From: Streptomyces taklimakanensis
GTDB lineage: Bacteria > Actinomycetota > Actinomycetes > Streptomycetales > Streptomycetaceae
Direction: 5' to 3'
NCBI RefSeq assembly: GCF_009709575.1
Contig: NZ_WIXO01000001.1
Coordinates: forward strand, 4,838,001 to 4,902,000
DNA length: 64,000 bases
Notes under the pieces: model-generated
What the model saw: the letters and a program-made list of their open reading frames with translations, nothing else
What the model was told of the DNA's origin: nothing
Databases searched by the model: none
Shown here: piece after piece, positions 8,044 through 16,543 of the stretch
Layout: each line of letters begins with the position of its first letter
Position numbering within the stretch: the first letter of the stretch is position 1
Position numbers and translations under genes: made by a program

Positions 8044-9579
8044 TCACCCCACCGCCCGCACCGCTTCGCCCAGGGAGGCCACCGCCTCGCGGATCTCGCC
8101 CGGGGTCCGGGCGGCGTAGCCCAGGACGAGCCCCGGCGGACCGGGCCGCTGCGCGTGCCAGGACAGCGGTTGCGTCTTCACGCCCCGGGCGAGCGCGGCG
8201 GCGGCCAGTTCGGTGTCCGGGAAGGCGGCCCGGAAGGTGACCGTCAGGTGCAGGCCCGCCGCGGCGCCCCGCACGACCGCGCCCGGCAGATGATCACGGA
8301 CCGCCGCGACCATCGCGTCCCGGCGGCGGCGGTGACGGACGCGCAGCAGGCGCAGGTGGCGCTCCAGCTCGCCCGACTCCATCAGTCGGGCCAGCGCCAG
8401 TTGCGGCAGCGCGGCGCCGCCCAGGTCGGCGTACCGCCTGGCCTCCACCAGCGTCTTTCGCAGGTGCGGTGGCGCCACCGCCCAACCCAGCCGCAGGGCG
8501 GGGGCCAGCAGTTTGGAGACGCTGCCGCAGTGGACGACGCGGCCCGGCAGCATCGACCGCAGCGCGGGCACCGGAGGGCGGTCGTAGCGGTGCTCGGCGT
8601 CGTAGTCGTCCTCCAGGACCAGTCCGCCCGCGTCGGCCCACTCCATCAGCGCGCGGCGCCGCCCGCCGCCGAGCACCACCCCGGTGGGGAACTGGTGGGC
8701 GGGGGTGAGCAGGACGGCCGAGGCACCCGTGGCGCGCAGCGCGTCGACGCGGACCCCCTCCCGGTCCACCGGGACCGGCGGGGTGGCCAGGCCGAGGGCG
8801 GCCAGGTGCATCCGGGCACCCAGGGCCCCCGGGTCCTCCACCGCCACCTCCCGCACCCCGCCGTCGCGCAGGACCCGGCCGAACAGGGTGATGGCCTGGG
8901 CGGTGCCGGAGGTGATCAGCACCTCGTCGGGGTCCACCCGCATCCCGCGGTTGCGGGCCAGCCAACCGGCGACGGCCGACCGCAGGGCGGGCACCCCGCG
9001 GGGGTCGCCGTAGCCCAGGTGCGAGGCGGCCGCGTCCTCCAGGACACGGCGCTCGGCCCGGAGCCAGGCCCTGCGGGGGAAGGCGGACAGGTCGGGGGTG
9101 CCGGGGGTGAGGTCGAGCCGCGCGGGCACCGCCCGCAACAGGTCGAAGACGTCCGGCCCGGGGTCGGCGGCGAACACCTCCGCGGACGACGGGGGAGCGG
9201 CGGGCGCGGGAAACCGCGGGGGAGGCGGCGGGGGAGCGGCGGGTCGCACGGGCGCGGCGGCCACCGTCGTCCCGGCCCGACCCCGCCCCGTGACGAGACC
9301 GTCCTCGCCCAGCCGCCGGTAGGACTCGGTGACCACGCCCCGGGACACGCGCAACTCCGCCGCCAGCGCGCGGGTGGCGGGCAGCCGGGTGCCCACCGGC
9401 AGGCCGCCGTCGAGGATCGCCGTCCGCAGCCGGTGGGTCAGCCAGTCGGCCAGCCCTCCGGGCGGGGCCTCGCGGGGGTCGAGTTGGAGGAAGTCCGCTC
9501 CGGCGCCGGTCCCGGCCCGGCCCGCTCCCCGCCTGTCCGCTTCGGCCCTGTCGGTGTCGTGTCCAATGGCCCTGTCCAC
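8044..9579 (-). CDS. MocR-type GntR/aminotransferase transcriptional regulator
   Basis: A regulator of about 511 residues joining an N-terminal GntR winged helix (LADWLTHRLRTAIL, GTRLPATRALAAELRVSRGV, YRRLGEDGLVTGRG) through a Pro-rich linker to a fold-type I aminotransferase domain. The PLP site is intact: VLEDDYDAE and the Schiff-base Lys in CGSVSKLLAPALRLGW. MocR proteins sense PLP or amino-acid ligands. The start is uncertain: the frame continues upstream, and GTG 9579 lies inside the long palindrome at 9561-9593, with no strong ribosome site, so a short or absent leader is possible. Target is probably itself and the divergent methyltransferase gene. Confidence 0.85.
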   Translation of the reverse strand: MDRAIGHDTDRAEADRRGAGRAGTGAGADFLQLDPREAPPGGLADWLTHRLRTAILDGGLPVGTRLPATRALAAELRVSRGVVTESYRRLGEDGLVTGRGRAGTTVAAAPVRPAAPPPPPPRFPAPAAPPSSAEVFAADPGPDVFDLLRAVPARLDLTPGTPDLSAFPRRAWLRAERRVLEDAAASHLGYGDPRGVPALRSAVAGWLARNRGMRVDPDEVLITSGTAQAITLFGRVLRDGGVREVAVEDPGALGARMHLAALGLATPPVPVDREGVRVDALRATGASAVLLTPAHQFPTGVVLGGGRRRALMEWADAGGLVLEDDYDAEHRYDRPPVPALRSMLPGRVVHCGSVSKLLAPALRLGWAVAPPHLRKTLVEARRYADLGGAALPQLALARLMESGELERHLRLLRVRHRRRRDAMVAAVRDHLPGAVVRGAAAGLHLTVTFRAAFPDTELAAAALARGVKTQPLSWHAQRPGPPGLVLGYAARTPGEIREAVASLGEAVRAVG

Positions 9580-9593
9580 CGGGCCATTGTGGA
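9561..9593. promoter_or_regulatory. Palindromic operator between mocR-type gene and methyltransferase
   Basis: CAATGGCCC (9564-9572) and GGGCCATTG (9581-9589) form a perfect 9-bp inverted repeat with an 8-base centre; flanking GTC/GAC extends it. It overlaps the apparent start of the MocR gene and lies 79 bases upstream of the methyltransferase, suiting autoregulation and control of the divergent gene. Confidence 0.65.
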
Positions 9594-9671
9594 CCCAGGA
9601 TGGAGGCCGCGGGCGCCGGACGGGCCGGCGCCCGCGGACGACCCACGCGACGGGCACGAGGGGACACGGAC

Positions 9672-10499
9672 GTGACGGCGACCGCATACGTACACGGGTA
9701 CTCGGACCGGGAGACCCGCAGACTGCGCGACCAGGCGGACACCCTGGCCGCCCTGTTGCACGGGGACACGGCCTACCCGGCCGGCAGTCGGGTGCTGGAG
9801 GCCGGCTGCGGGGTCGGGGCCCAGACGGTGCACCTGGTCGCGAACAGCCCCGGGGCACGCTTCACCGCGGTCGACGCCGACGGGGAGTCCCTGGAGCGGG
9901 CCCGGGCGAAGGTGGCGGCCGAGCACCCCGGCGCCGCGGTGGAGTGGCACCACGCCGACCTGTACGACCTGCCGTTCCCCGAGGCGTCCTTCGACCACGT
10001 CTTCGTCTGCTTCGTGCTGGAGCACCTGAGGGAGCCCGAGCGGGCGCTGCGCGCCCTGCGCCGGCTGCTGCGCCCGTCGGGCACGGTCACCGTGATCGAG
10101 GGGGACCACGGCTCGGCGGTCCTGCACCCCGACGGCCCCCACGCCCGCGCGGTGATCGATTGCCAGGTCCGGCTCCAGGCCGAGGCGGGCGGTGACGCGC
10201 TGATCGGCCGCAGGCTGCAGCCGCTGCTGTCCGCGGCCGGGTACGCCGACGTCCGGGTGCGGCCGCGCACCGTCTACGCCGACCGGACCCGCCCCCGGCT
10301 GGTCGAGGGCTTCACCCGCCGCACCTTCATCCCCGTCTTCGAGGAGGCGGGGCGGGACGCGCCGGCCCTCGGGCTGGTCACCGAGGACGACTGGCGGCGG
10401 GGGATCGCCGAGTTGTACCGGACGGCGGAGGACGGCGGCACCCTGCACTACACGTTCTTCAAGGCCACCGCGGTCAACCCGCCCGGCCCCGTGGGCTGA
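9672..10499 (+). CDS. Class I SAM-dependent methyltransferase
   Basis: A 275-residue methyltransferase. Motif I is VLEAGCGVGAQTVHL (about residues 40-54), followed by the acidic end of beta2 (FTAVDADGESLERAR), motif II around WHHADLYDLPFPEASFDHVF and VLEHL. The C-terminal part resembles UbiE/ArsM-like small-molecule methyltransferases. GTG 9672 is preceded by GAGGGG about 9 bases away. It is divergent from the MocR gene and shares the palindrome at 9561-9593, so its substrate may be linked to the amine or PLP metabolism sensed by MocR; this is inference only. Confidence 0.85.
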   Translation: MTATAYVHGYSDRETRRLRDQADTLAALLHGDTAYPAGSRVLEAGCGVGAQTVHLVANSPGARFTAVDADGESLERARAKVAAEHPGAAVEWHHADLYDLPFPEASFDHVFVCFVLEHLREPERALRALRRLLRPSGTVTVIEGDHGSAVLHPDGPHARAVIDCQVRLQAEAGGDALIGRRLQPLLSAAGYADVRVRPRTVYADRTRPRLVEGFTRRTFIPVFEEAGRDAPALGLVTEDDWRRGIAELYRTAEDGGTLHYTFFKATAVNPPGPVG

Positions 10500-10634
10500 C
10501 GCCCGCCGTCCGCCGCCCGCCGGTTCGCGCGGTGCGGCCGGGCGCCGGCGCCCGGGACGATCATGGGCGTCGCGCCGCCCGGAAGCAGGAGGAACTTACC
10601 GTGGTGTAAGAGTTGGAAGCGGTCGCCGAGTTGC

Positions 10635-10670
10635 GAATCGCAGGCAGGGGCGCCCTGCCTCCTGTGATTC
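10635..10670. repeat. Long imperfect hairpin
   Basis: GAATCGCAGG (10635-10644) pairs with CCTGTGATTC (10661-10670) at 9 of 10 positions, and an alternative inner stem AGGCAGGG / CCCTGCCT with a 3-base loop exists (10642-10660). It lies between two convergent genes and may be a terminator or a mobile-repeat remnant. Confidence 0.5.
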
Positions 10671-10712
10671 ACGGCACAGGCGGCGGTCGAGTCTCGCCGC
10701 CCCGGGCGCGGA

Positions 10713-10728
10713 GCCCCCCGAAGGGGGC
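10713..10728. terminator. Short GC-rich hairpin
   Basis: GCCCCC and GGGGGC flank a CGAA tetraloop, 30 bases past the end of the minus-strand small gene and in the tail of the convergent methyltransferase transcript. Confidence 0.5.
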
Positions 10729-10757
10729 GTGGGACCCGGGGGGAAGTCCGGCGGGAC

Positions 10758-10997
10758 TCAGTAACTCCACCAGCGGCCCTCGGCGGGCTGCGGGATCCAG
10801 GTGTAGATGCCGCTCTCGGCCGGGCCGCGCCGGTAGACGGCCGCCACCTTCTCGGCCGGGTACTCCTCCAGGCAGTCCCACACGCCCAGGGAGTCGGCGT
10901 CCTCGATGACGATCTGACCGTCGGCGGTGCGTCCCGCCCGGCCGGCCTCGATCAGCCTCTCCCGACCATCGGTGAGTCGCAGCTTGAAGACGGCCAT
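10758..10997 (-). CDS. Small conserved protein of unknown function
   Basis: A 79-residue soluble protein beginning MAVFKLRLTDGRERLIEAG and ending in aromatic residues (YTWIPQPAEGRWWSY). The pattern of alternating hydrophobic residues suggests a small beta-barrel or beta-sheet fold: FKLRL, QIVIEDADSLGVW, KVAAVYRR. No signal peptide, membrane segment or metal motif. It stands alone between a convergent methyltransferase and the radical SAM gene. Codon use fits the genome, so I consider it real. I do not recognise a characterised family. Confidence 0.7.
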   Translation of the reverse strand: MAVFKLRLTDGRERLIEAGRAGRTADGQIVIEDADSLGVWDCLEEYPAEKVAAVYRRGPAESGIYTWIPQPAEGRWWSY

Positions 10998-11349
10998 CGT
11001 CGTGTGCCTTTCTCCCGTGGGCCCCGCGCGGGGCGGTCGTTCAGGGGGGGTGTGTCGGGGGGGGCCACCCCCGAGGCTCCGGACGACGACGGAGCGGTGG
11101 CCCCGGAGGTGGCGTGGAAGCAGGCCGACCATGTCGGCGAGCGGTCCCACTCTAACGCAGTGGGAGGGTTGTGGTGGTCGCCGGAGGCCGGACGGACGGC
11201 GCCCGTACGGGCGAAGTGAGGGTGTGTCGGTGAACGGGTGGGATCCGGTGCGTGTACGGCGGGCGACCGGGTCGGTCCGGGGGGCGGCGCCGAGGGACTC
11301 CCGCGGTGGGAGGCGCCCCCGGCCGGGAGGGCCGGGGGCGGGAGGACCC
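10998..11349. other. Intergenic region upstream of the small protein
   Basis: 352 bases holding a TCGGGGG / CCCCCGA hairpin (11055-11074) and the radical SAM terminator (11314-11340). A TTAGAGT-like -10 for the small gene lies near 11150-11156 without a convincing -35. Confidence 0.4.
11314..11340 (-). terminator. Terminator of the radical SAM gene
   Basis: Perfect 11-bp stem CGCCCCCGGCC / GGCCGGGGGCG with loop GGGAG, 10 bases beyond the radical SAM stop codon. Confidence 0.65.
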
Positions 11350-12390
11350 CTACAACAGGGTGAGCTGGGTCGGCCCCGGTTCGGCCCCGGGAGCGCAGTG
11401 CGGGGCGGCGGTGACACGGCGGTGCGCCCCCGGCCGGGCGGGGCCGATGCCGTACTCCTCGGCCAGTTCGTGCACCTGACGGGTGATCCGGCGCTGGTAC
11501 CACCGGGGGGCGTAGGCGCCGTCGGCGTACAGCGCCTCGTAGTGGCGCACCAGGCCGGGGTGGTGCCGCTCCAGCCAGGCCGTGAACCACTCGCGGGCGC
11601 CGGGGCGCAGGTGCAGGACGAGCGGGGTGACGGAGGTGGCGCCCGCCGCCGCTATCGCCCGTACCGTCGCGCGCAGTTGGGCCGGACCGTCGGAGAGGAA
11701 CGGGATCACCGGGGCCATCAGGACCCCGCAGCCGATGCCGTGCTCGCCGAGGGCGCGCACCACCTCCAACCGTCGCTCGGGGGCCGGGGCGCCGGGCTCG
11801 ACGGTGCGCCACAACTCCTCGTCGAGGAAGGCCACCGACACCGACACCCCCACCTCCGCCACGGCGCGGGCCGAGCGGAGCAGCTCCAGGTCGCGCAGGA
11901 TCAGGGTGCCCTTGGTGAGGATGGAGAACGGGTTGGCGTGGTCGCGCAGGGCGGCCAGGATGCCCGGCATCAGCCGGTAGCGGCCCTCGGCGCGTTGGTA
12001 GCAGTCGACGTTGGTGCCCATGGCGATGTGGTGGCCGGGCCAGCGGGGCGAGGACAGTTCGCGGCGCAGCAGCCGGTCGGCGTTGGTCTTCACCACGATC
12101 CGGGTGTCGAAGTCGATGCCGGTGTCCAGGTCCAGGTAGGCGTGGCTGCGACGGGCGAAGCAGTACACACAGGCGTGGGTGCAGCCCCGGTAGGGGTTGA
12201 CGGTCCATTCGAACGGCATTCGGGAGGCGCCGGGCACCCGGTTGATGATCGAACGGGCCCGCACCTCGTGGAAGGTGACGCCCCGGAACTCGGGGGTGTC
12301 GAACGTGCGGGTCACCACGTCGGTGCCGAAGAGGGCGGCCGTGGTGCCGCTCGCGTCCGGTCCGTCGTCGCCCAGGTTGTCCCAGCGCAT
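11350..12390 (-). CDS. Rv2578c-family radical SAM protein (SPL-like)
   Basis: A 346-residue radical SAM protein. The iron-sulfur motif is CTHACVYCFARRSH (Cys-x3-Cys-x2-Cys, about residues 71-84), followed by WPGHHIAMGTNVDCYQ and SILTKGTLILRD, as in spore photoproduct lyase-related and Rv2578c proteins. The ATG at 12390 follows GAGGAGG. A 30-base palindrome containing GAAC-N4-GTTC lies 31-42 bases upstream, so it is probably induced by DNA damage. The biochemical function is unknown; relation to SPL suggests nucleic-acid lesion chemistry, but that is inference. Confidence 0.85.
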   Translation of the reverse strand: MRWDNLGDDGPDASGTTAALFGTDVVTRTFDTPEFRGVTFHEVRARSIINRVPGASRMPFEWTVNPYRGCTHACVYCFARRSHAYLDLDTGIDFDTRIVVKTNADRLLRRELSSPRWPGHHIAMGTNVDCYQRAEGRYRLMPGILAALRDHANPFSILTKGTLILRDLELLRSARAVAEVGVSVSVAFLDEELWRTVEPGAPAPERRLEVVRALGEHGIGCGVLMAPVIPFLSDGPAQLRATVRAIAAAGATSVTPLVLHLRPGAREWFTAWLERHHPGLVRHYEALYADGAYAPRWYQRRITRQVHELAEEYGIGPARPGAHRRVTAAPHCAPGAEPGPTQLTLL

Positions 12391-12411
12391 GCGGCCTCCT
12401 CGCTCTGCCGT

Positions 12412-12441
12412 CCAAGAATAGAACATCTGTTCCCTTCTTGG
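12412..12441. promoter_or_regulatory. LexA (SOS) box upstream of the radical SAM gene
   Basis: GAAC-ATCT-GTTC at 12421-12432 is the actinobacterial SOS core. It is flanked by a second symmetrical pair, CCAAGAA (12412-12418) and TTCTTGG (12435-12441), making a nearly perfect 30-base dyad just upstream of the start at 12390. Confidence 0.75.
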
Positions 12442-12604
12442 GGTCAACCCGGCCGGGGCGGCGAGCGTGAGGCGGTCGGCTCCCGGGCGGGGCCTCCGTG
12501 GGAGGCCGACGCGGGGAGCATCGGTCTGTGTCGGTTGTCGGTCGTCGGTCGTCGGCGCGGCGACGGGGCCGCCCTCCGGAACGTGCGTGCCCCGCGGTCG
12601 GCCC

Positions 12605-13138
12605 CTACCGCCCGTGGGCCTCCCGGCGGGGCAGCGGACCGACATCCGCGTGGCGGCCCGCACACCGCGCGGCGTGCCGCTGTCCGGGGCCGGGGCCGGA
12701 GCGAGCGGCCAGGGCGTCGGCGACGGCTCCGGTGACGAATCCGTAGACGGCCTTGTGCAGCACGTCGATCACCAGTTCCCCGCGCGGCCAGGTCGACGGC
12801 GGGGCGCCGACACCGGTGGCGTTCTCCAGGATCTGGTCGCCGGTCAACCGCACCACGGTGAACTTCGCCGACGCCACCGGCCCGCGCAGCCCGGCGTGCG
12901 CCATCACCGACCGCAGCACCCCGAACAGGGCGCCCTGGCCGTAGTGCATCGCCAGGTTCACCGACGGCGACTGCCGGCCGGGCCGCTCGGACATGCCGGT
13001 CAGGCGTTCCAACGTCCGGGCCGGAACGTGGGAGTCGGGCCGGCCGGTCAGGCTCTGCTCCACCTTCTCGCCCAGCGTCATCACCACCACCCCGGTGGCA
13101 CCGGCGACGAGTCCCTGCCACAGCGCGCGTTTCAGCAT
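12605..13138 (-). CDS. Predicted membrane protein of unknown function
   Basis: A 177-residue protein starting MLKRALWQGLVAGATGVVVM with a hydrophobic N-terminal helix (about 5-22), then a polar stretch and two more weakly hydrophobic helices (AMHYGQGALFGVLRSVMAHAG; LVIDVLHKAVYGFVTGAVADAL). The layout resembles DUF1440/YagU-type small inner-membrane proteins, but the match is by pattern only. The Arg/Gly-rich tail after about residue 150 is likely disordered. It lies 214 bases from the radical SAM gene on the same strand and is probably transcribed alone. Confidence 0.65.
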   Translation of the reverse strand: MLKRALWQGLVAGATGVVVMTLGEKVEQSLTGRPDSHVPARTLERLTGMSERPGRQSPSVNLAMHYGQGALFGVLRSVMAHAGLRGPVASAKFTVVRLTGDQILENATGVGAPPSTWPRGELVIDVLHKAVYGFVTGAVADALAARSGPGPGQRHAARCAGRHADVGPLPRREAHGR

Positions 13139-13366
13139 GCGGCTCCGGTTACCCCCCTCCTCGCGCGTCCACGCCCGGCGCGGCACGGTGGGCCCCTGCC
13201 GGCGGGTGCCCACCGCCCGGACGGGCGCGCGCGACCGGTCGCCCCGGGGCCGCCGCGCGCCCGCCGGAATCCGGATGCACGAACCGCGCCGAACGGGGTA
13301 GGCGGGTCTCCCGGCGACGGGCCCTCCGACGGATCCGCCGCCCGTGACAGGGGAGAGGAGAGACCC

Positions 13367-14128
13367 GTGAACGCCACCTCACGAACCGGCGGCGACACCT
13401 GGGAAGGCGTCTGGAACACCGATCCCGCGATCACGGCCGCCGTCCACCTGCCGATCTTCGAGGAGTACGTCGACCCCGACCTGCCGCTGGTCGACGTCGA
13501 CTGCGGCAGCGGCGCCCGGACGGTCTTCCTGGCCGGGCGCTTCCACCCCTGCGTCGGCATCGACCGGTCCGCCGAGGCCCTGGAACGCGCCCGGACGGTG
13601 GTGGGCGAAGGCGCGGGGGGCCGCTCCGCTCCCGACTTCCGGCAGCTCGACGCCGCCGACCCCGACGCCATGCGTCGCCTCCACGACGAGCTGGGCGACA
13701 CCAACGTCTACCTGCGCGGCGTCCTCCAGCGCAGCGAGCCCGACGACCGGTCGCGCGTCGCCGAGTCCGTCGCGGCCCTCGTCGGAGGACGGGGCCGGGC
13801 CTTCGTGGTGGAGGCCACCCCGACGGCCCGAGCGGCCCTGGCCCGGGGCGCCGGGGCCGAGAGCGCCGGGGACCTCCCCGGCCCCCTGGACGCGCCCGGC
13901 CTGTCCGACCTCGCCCGTCTCTCCGAGCCCCCCGCCCCGTCCGGCGGTCCCGCCGGACGGGAAGCCGACCGGGCCGGGGACGCGCGCCCGGAGGATCCCG
14001 CCGCCCCGTTCGCCGCCGCCGGGCTCCGCGTGATCGCCGGCGGGGCGCTCCCGCTGTCCACCACGGACTTCGAACCGGACGGCTCACGGCTCGACCTCCC
14101 CGCGACGTGGCTGGTGGTCGGCCGCTGA
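13367..14128 (+). CDS. Methyltransferase-fold protein with an altered SAM motif
   Basis: A 253-residue protein whose N-terminal half follows the class I methyltransferase fold: LVDVDCGSGARTVFLAGRF (usual form D-x-G-x-G), CVGIDRSAEALERAR and FRQLDAADPDAM. In the motif I the first Gly is Cys-flanked (DVDCGSG), which is tolerated in the family. The C-terminal third is Pro/Gly/Ala-rich and probably unstructured before a conserved FAAAGLRVIAGG. GTG 13367 is preceded by GAGGAG at 6 bases. Substrate unknown; monocistronic. Confidence 0.75.
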   Translation: MNATSRTGGDTWEGVWNTDPAITAAVHLPIFEEYVDPDLPLVDVDCGSGARTVFLAGRFHPCVGIDRSAEALERARTVVGEGAGGRSAPDFRQLDAADPDAMRRLHDELGDTNVYLRGVLQRSEPDDRSRVAESVAALVGGRGRAFVVEATPTARAALARGAGAESAGDLPGPLDAPGLSDLARLSEPPAPSGGPAGREADRAGDARPEDPAAPFAAAGLRVIAGGALPLSTTDFEPDGSRLDLPATWLVVGR

Positions 14129-14265
14129 GCGGCCACGTGAAGGCCGCCGGGCGGCCACCCGCCGGCGCGGACGGCGGACACCGCCCGCGAGCGTCACCGG
14201 TATGGTCCACCGGCGGCCCCCCGAGGTCTTTGATCGGGGGCGGACGGCGCGTAACGTGACCTGCC

Positions 14266-15102
14266 ATGACGAAGATCCTGATCAGCGCCGACATGGAGGG
14301 CGCCACGGGGGTGACCTGGCCCGCCGACGTCCTGCCCGGGACGCCGCAGTGGGAGCGCTGCCGCCCGATGTTCACCTCCGACGTGAACGCGGCGATCGCC
14401 GGGTTCCTCGCCGGCGGCGCCGACGAGGTGCTGGTCAACGAGGCGCATTGGACCATGCGCAACCTGCTGCTGGAGGAGCTGGACGACCGGGCCGTGATGC
14501 TCACCGGCCGCCACAAGTCCCTCAGCATGGTCGAGGGCGTCCAGCACGGCGACGTGGACGGCGTCGCCTTCGTCGGCTACCACACGGGCGCCGGCGAGGA
14601 GGGCGTCCTCGCCCACACCTACCTGGCCAACTCCATCACCGGCGTCCGGCTGGACGGCGAGCGGGCGAGCGAGGGGCGGCTCAACGCCGCGGTGGTCGCC
14701 GAGTACGGCGTGCCCGTCGTCCTCGTCACCGGCGACGACCGCACCTGTGCCGACGCCCGGGGCTACGCGCCCGACGCGCGCACGGTCGCCGTCAAGGACT
14801 GCGTCTCCCGCTACGCCGCCGTCTGCCGCACCCCCGCCCGCACCGCCGCCGACATCCGGACGGCGGCGAAGGAGGCGGTGGCCCTGGCCGTCCGCCACGA
14901 GCCCGCCGAGCGCCGGCCCCACACCGTCGAGGTGGACTTCGACGCCGAACACCTGGCCGGCGCGGCGACCGTCGTCCCCGGTGTGGAGCGCACCGGCGAG
15001 CGTCGCGTGGCCTACACCTCTCCCGACATGTACGAGGGGATCCGCACCTTCAAGGCGGTCACCACCGTCGTCTCCGCCGCAGTGGAGGAACAGTATGGCT
15101 GA
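14266..15102 (+). CDS. dppA: M55 family D-aminopeptidase (DppA-like)
   Basis: A 278-residue zinc peptidase of family M55, known to release N-terminal D-amino acids from short peptides. Metal-binding residues are visible: ISADMEG (Asp9, Glu11), FVGYHTGAG and VLAHTYLAN (His) and NEAHWT. Family members are about 275 residues and form decamers. The ATG at 14266 lacks a purine-rich ribosome site; a TTGATC/TAACGT promoter-like pair ends only 8 bases before it, so a leaderless message is possible. It is the first gene of a five-gene peptidase operon and overlaps the next gene by 8 bases. Confidence 0.92.
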   Translation: MTKILISADMEGATGVTWPADVLPGTPQWERCRPMFTSDVNAAIAGFLAGGADEVLVNEAHWTMRNLLLEELDDRAVMLTGRHKSLSMVEGVQHGDVDGVAFVGYHTGAGEEGVLAHTYLANSITGVRLDGERASEGRLNAAVVAEYGVPVVLVTGDDRTCADARGYAPDARTVAVKDCVSRYAAVCRTPARTAADIRTAAKEAVALAVRHEPAERRPHTVEVDFDAEHLAGAATVVPGVERTGERRVAYTSPDMYEGIRTFKAVTTVVSAAVEEQYG

Positions 15103-16441
15103 GCGGCACACCGACGCCACCGGACGCGTCGACCGACAGGCGCTCGACGAGGCGGTCGCCTTCACCTCCGAACTCATCCACATCGACTCCGTCAACCTCG
15201 GCAACGGCGACGGCACGGAACGGAAGGCCGCCGAGTACGTCGCGGAGAAGCTGGCCGACGTCGGCGTCGAGCCCGTCCTGTTGGAGAAGGTCGCCGGCCG
15301 CACCAACGTCGTCGCCCGCGTCGAGGGCACCGATCCGGACGCCGACGCGCTGCTCGTCCACGGTCACCTGGACGTGGTGCCCGCCGAGCCCTCCGAGTGG
15401 ACCGTCCACCCCTTCTCCGGCGAGGTCCGCGACGGCGTGGTCTGGGGACGCGGCGCGGTCGACATGAAGAACGCCGACGCGATGGTGCTCTCCGTCGTCC
15501 GCGCCTGGCAGCGGGCCGGGGCGCGCCCCCGCCGCGACATCGTCCTGGCCTTCACCGCCGACGAGGAGGACACCGGCCAGTACGGCGCCGACTTCCTCGC
15601 CCGCGAGCACCCCGAGCTGTTCGAGGGCTGCACCGAGGGCCTCAGCGAGTCCGGCGCCTACACCTTCCACGCCGACGGCCTGCGCCTGTACCCGGTCGCC
15701 GCCGGGGAGCGCGGCACCGCCTGGATGGAGCTCACCGCCACCGGTCGTGCCGGACACGGCTCCAAGGTCAACCGCGCCAACGCCGTCAGCCGGCTGGCCG
15801 CCGCGGTGCACCGGGTCGGCGAGCACACCTGGCCCGTGCGGCTCTCGGAGACGGTGCGGGCGGCCCTGACCGAGCTGTCCCGGCTGAACGGTCTGGGGGA
15901 GCCGGACTTCGACGCCCCCGACTTCGACGTGGACGCCCTGCTGCCCAAGCTCGGCCCGGCCGCCAAGCTGGTCGAGGCGACGGTGCGCAACAGCTCCGCC
16001 CCCACCGGACTCAAGGCCGGCTACAAGATCAACGTCATTCCCGGCACCGCCACGGCGTACGTGGACGGGCGGATGCTCCCCGGCACCCAGGAGGAGTTCG
16101 CCGCCACCATGGACGAGCTGACCGGCCCGGACGTGGACTGGGAGTTCTACCACCTGGGCCAGCCCCTCCAGGCCCCGGTCGACTCCCGTACCTTCGCCGT
16201 GCTGCGCGAGTCCCTGGAGCACTTCGACCCCGACGCCCACGTCGTCCCGTTCTGCATGACCGGCGGCACCGACGCCAAGCAGTTCGCGTCGCTGGGCATC
16301 ACCGGCTACGGCTTCACCCCGCTGAGGCTCCCCGAGGGGCTGGACTACCAGGCGATGTTCCACGGGGTGGACGAGCGCGTCCCCGTCGACGCCCTGCACT
16401 TCGGCGTACGCGTCATGGACCGCGCGCTGTTCACCCTCTGA
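15095..16441 (+). CDS. M20 family zinc metallopeptidase
   Basis: A 448-residue M20/M25/M40 peptidase. Key residues are clear: VHGHLDVVPAEP (His and catalytic Asp), GRGAVDMKN (bridging Asp), ADEEDTG (catalytic Glu, metal Glu) and the dimerisation domain around GRAGHGSKVNRANAV. It probably removes residues from dipeptides or N-acylated amino acids in the cytoplasm. Its ATG lies inside the end of dppA (8-base overlap), a strong sign of translational coupling. A 102-base gap precedes the next gene. Confidence 0.93.
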   Translation: MAERHTDATGRVDRQALDEAVAFTSELIHIDSVNLGNGDGTERKAAEYVAEKLADVGVEPVLLEKVAGRTNVVARVEGTDPDADALLVHGHLDVVPAEPSEWTVHPFSGEVRDGVVWGRGAVDMKNADAMVLSVVRAWQRAGARPRRDIVLAFTADEEDTGQYGADFLAREHPELFEGCTEGLSESGAYTFHADGLRLYPVAAGERGTAWMELTATGRAGHGSKVNRANAVSRLAAAVHRVGEHTWPVRLSETVRAALTELSRLNGLGEPDFDAPDFDVDALLPKLGPAAKLVEATVRNSSAPTGLKAGYKINVIPGTATAYVDGRMLPGTQEEFAATMDELTGPDVDWEFYHLGQPLQAPVDSRTFAVLRESLEHFDPDAHVVPFCMTGGTDAKQFASLGITGYGFTPLRLPEGLDYQAMFHGVDERVPVDALHFGVRVMDRALFTL

Positions 16442-16543
16442 CCCGACGGAGCCCCTCCCTCCGCACCCGGTACCGCCCCCGGCGCGGACCGCCCCCCGGT
16501 GCGGCCCGCACCAACCGCGACGAGCCCCGAGGAGCCGAACCCG

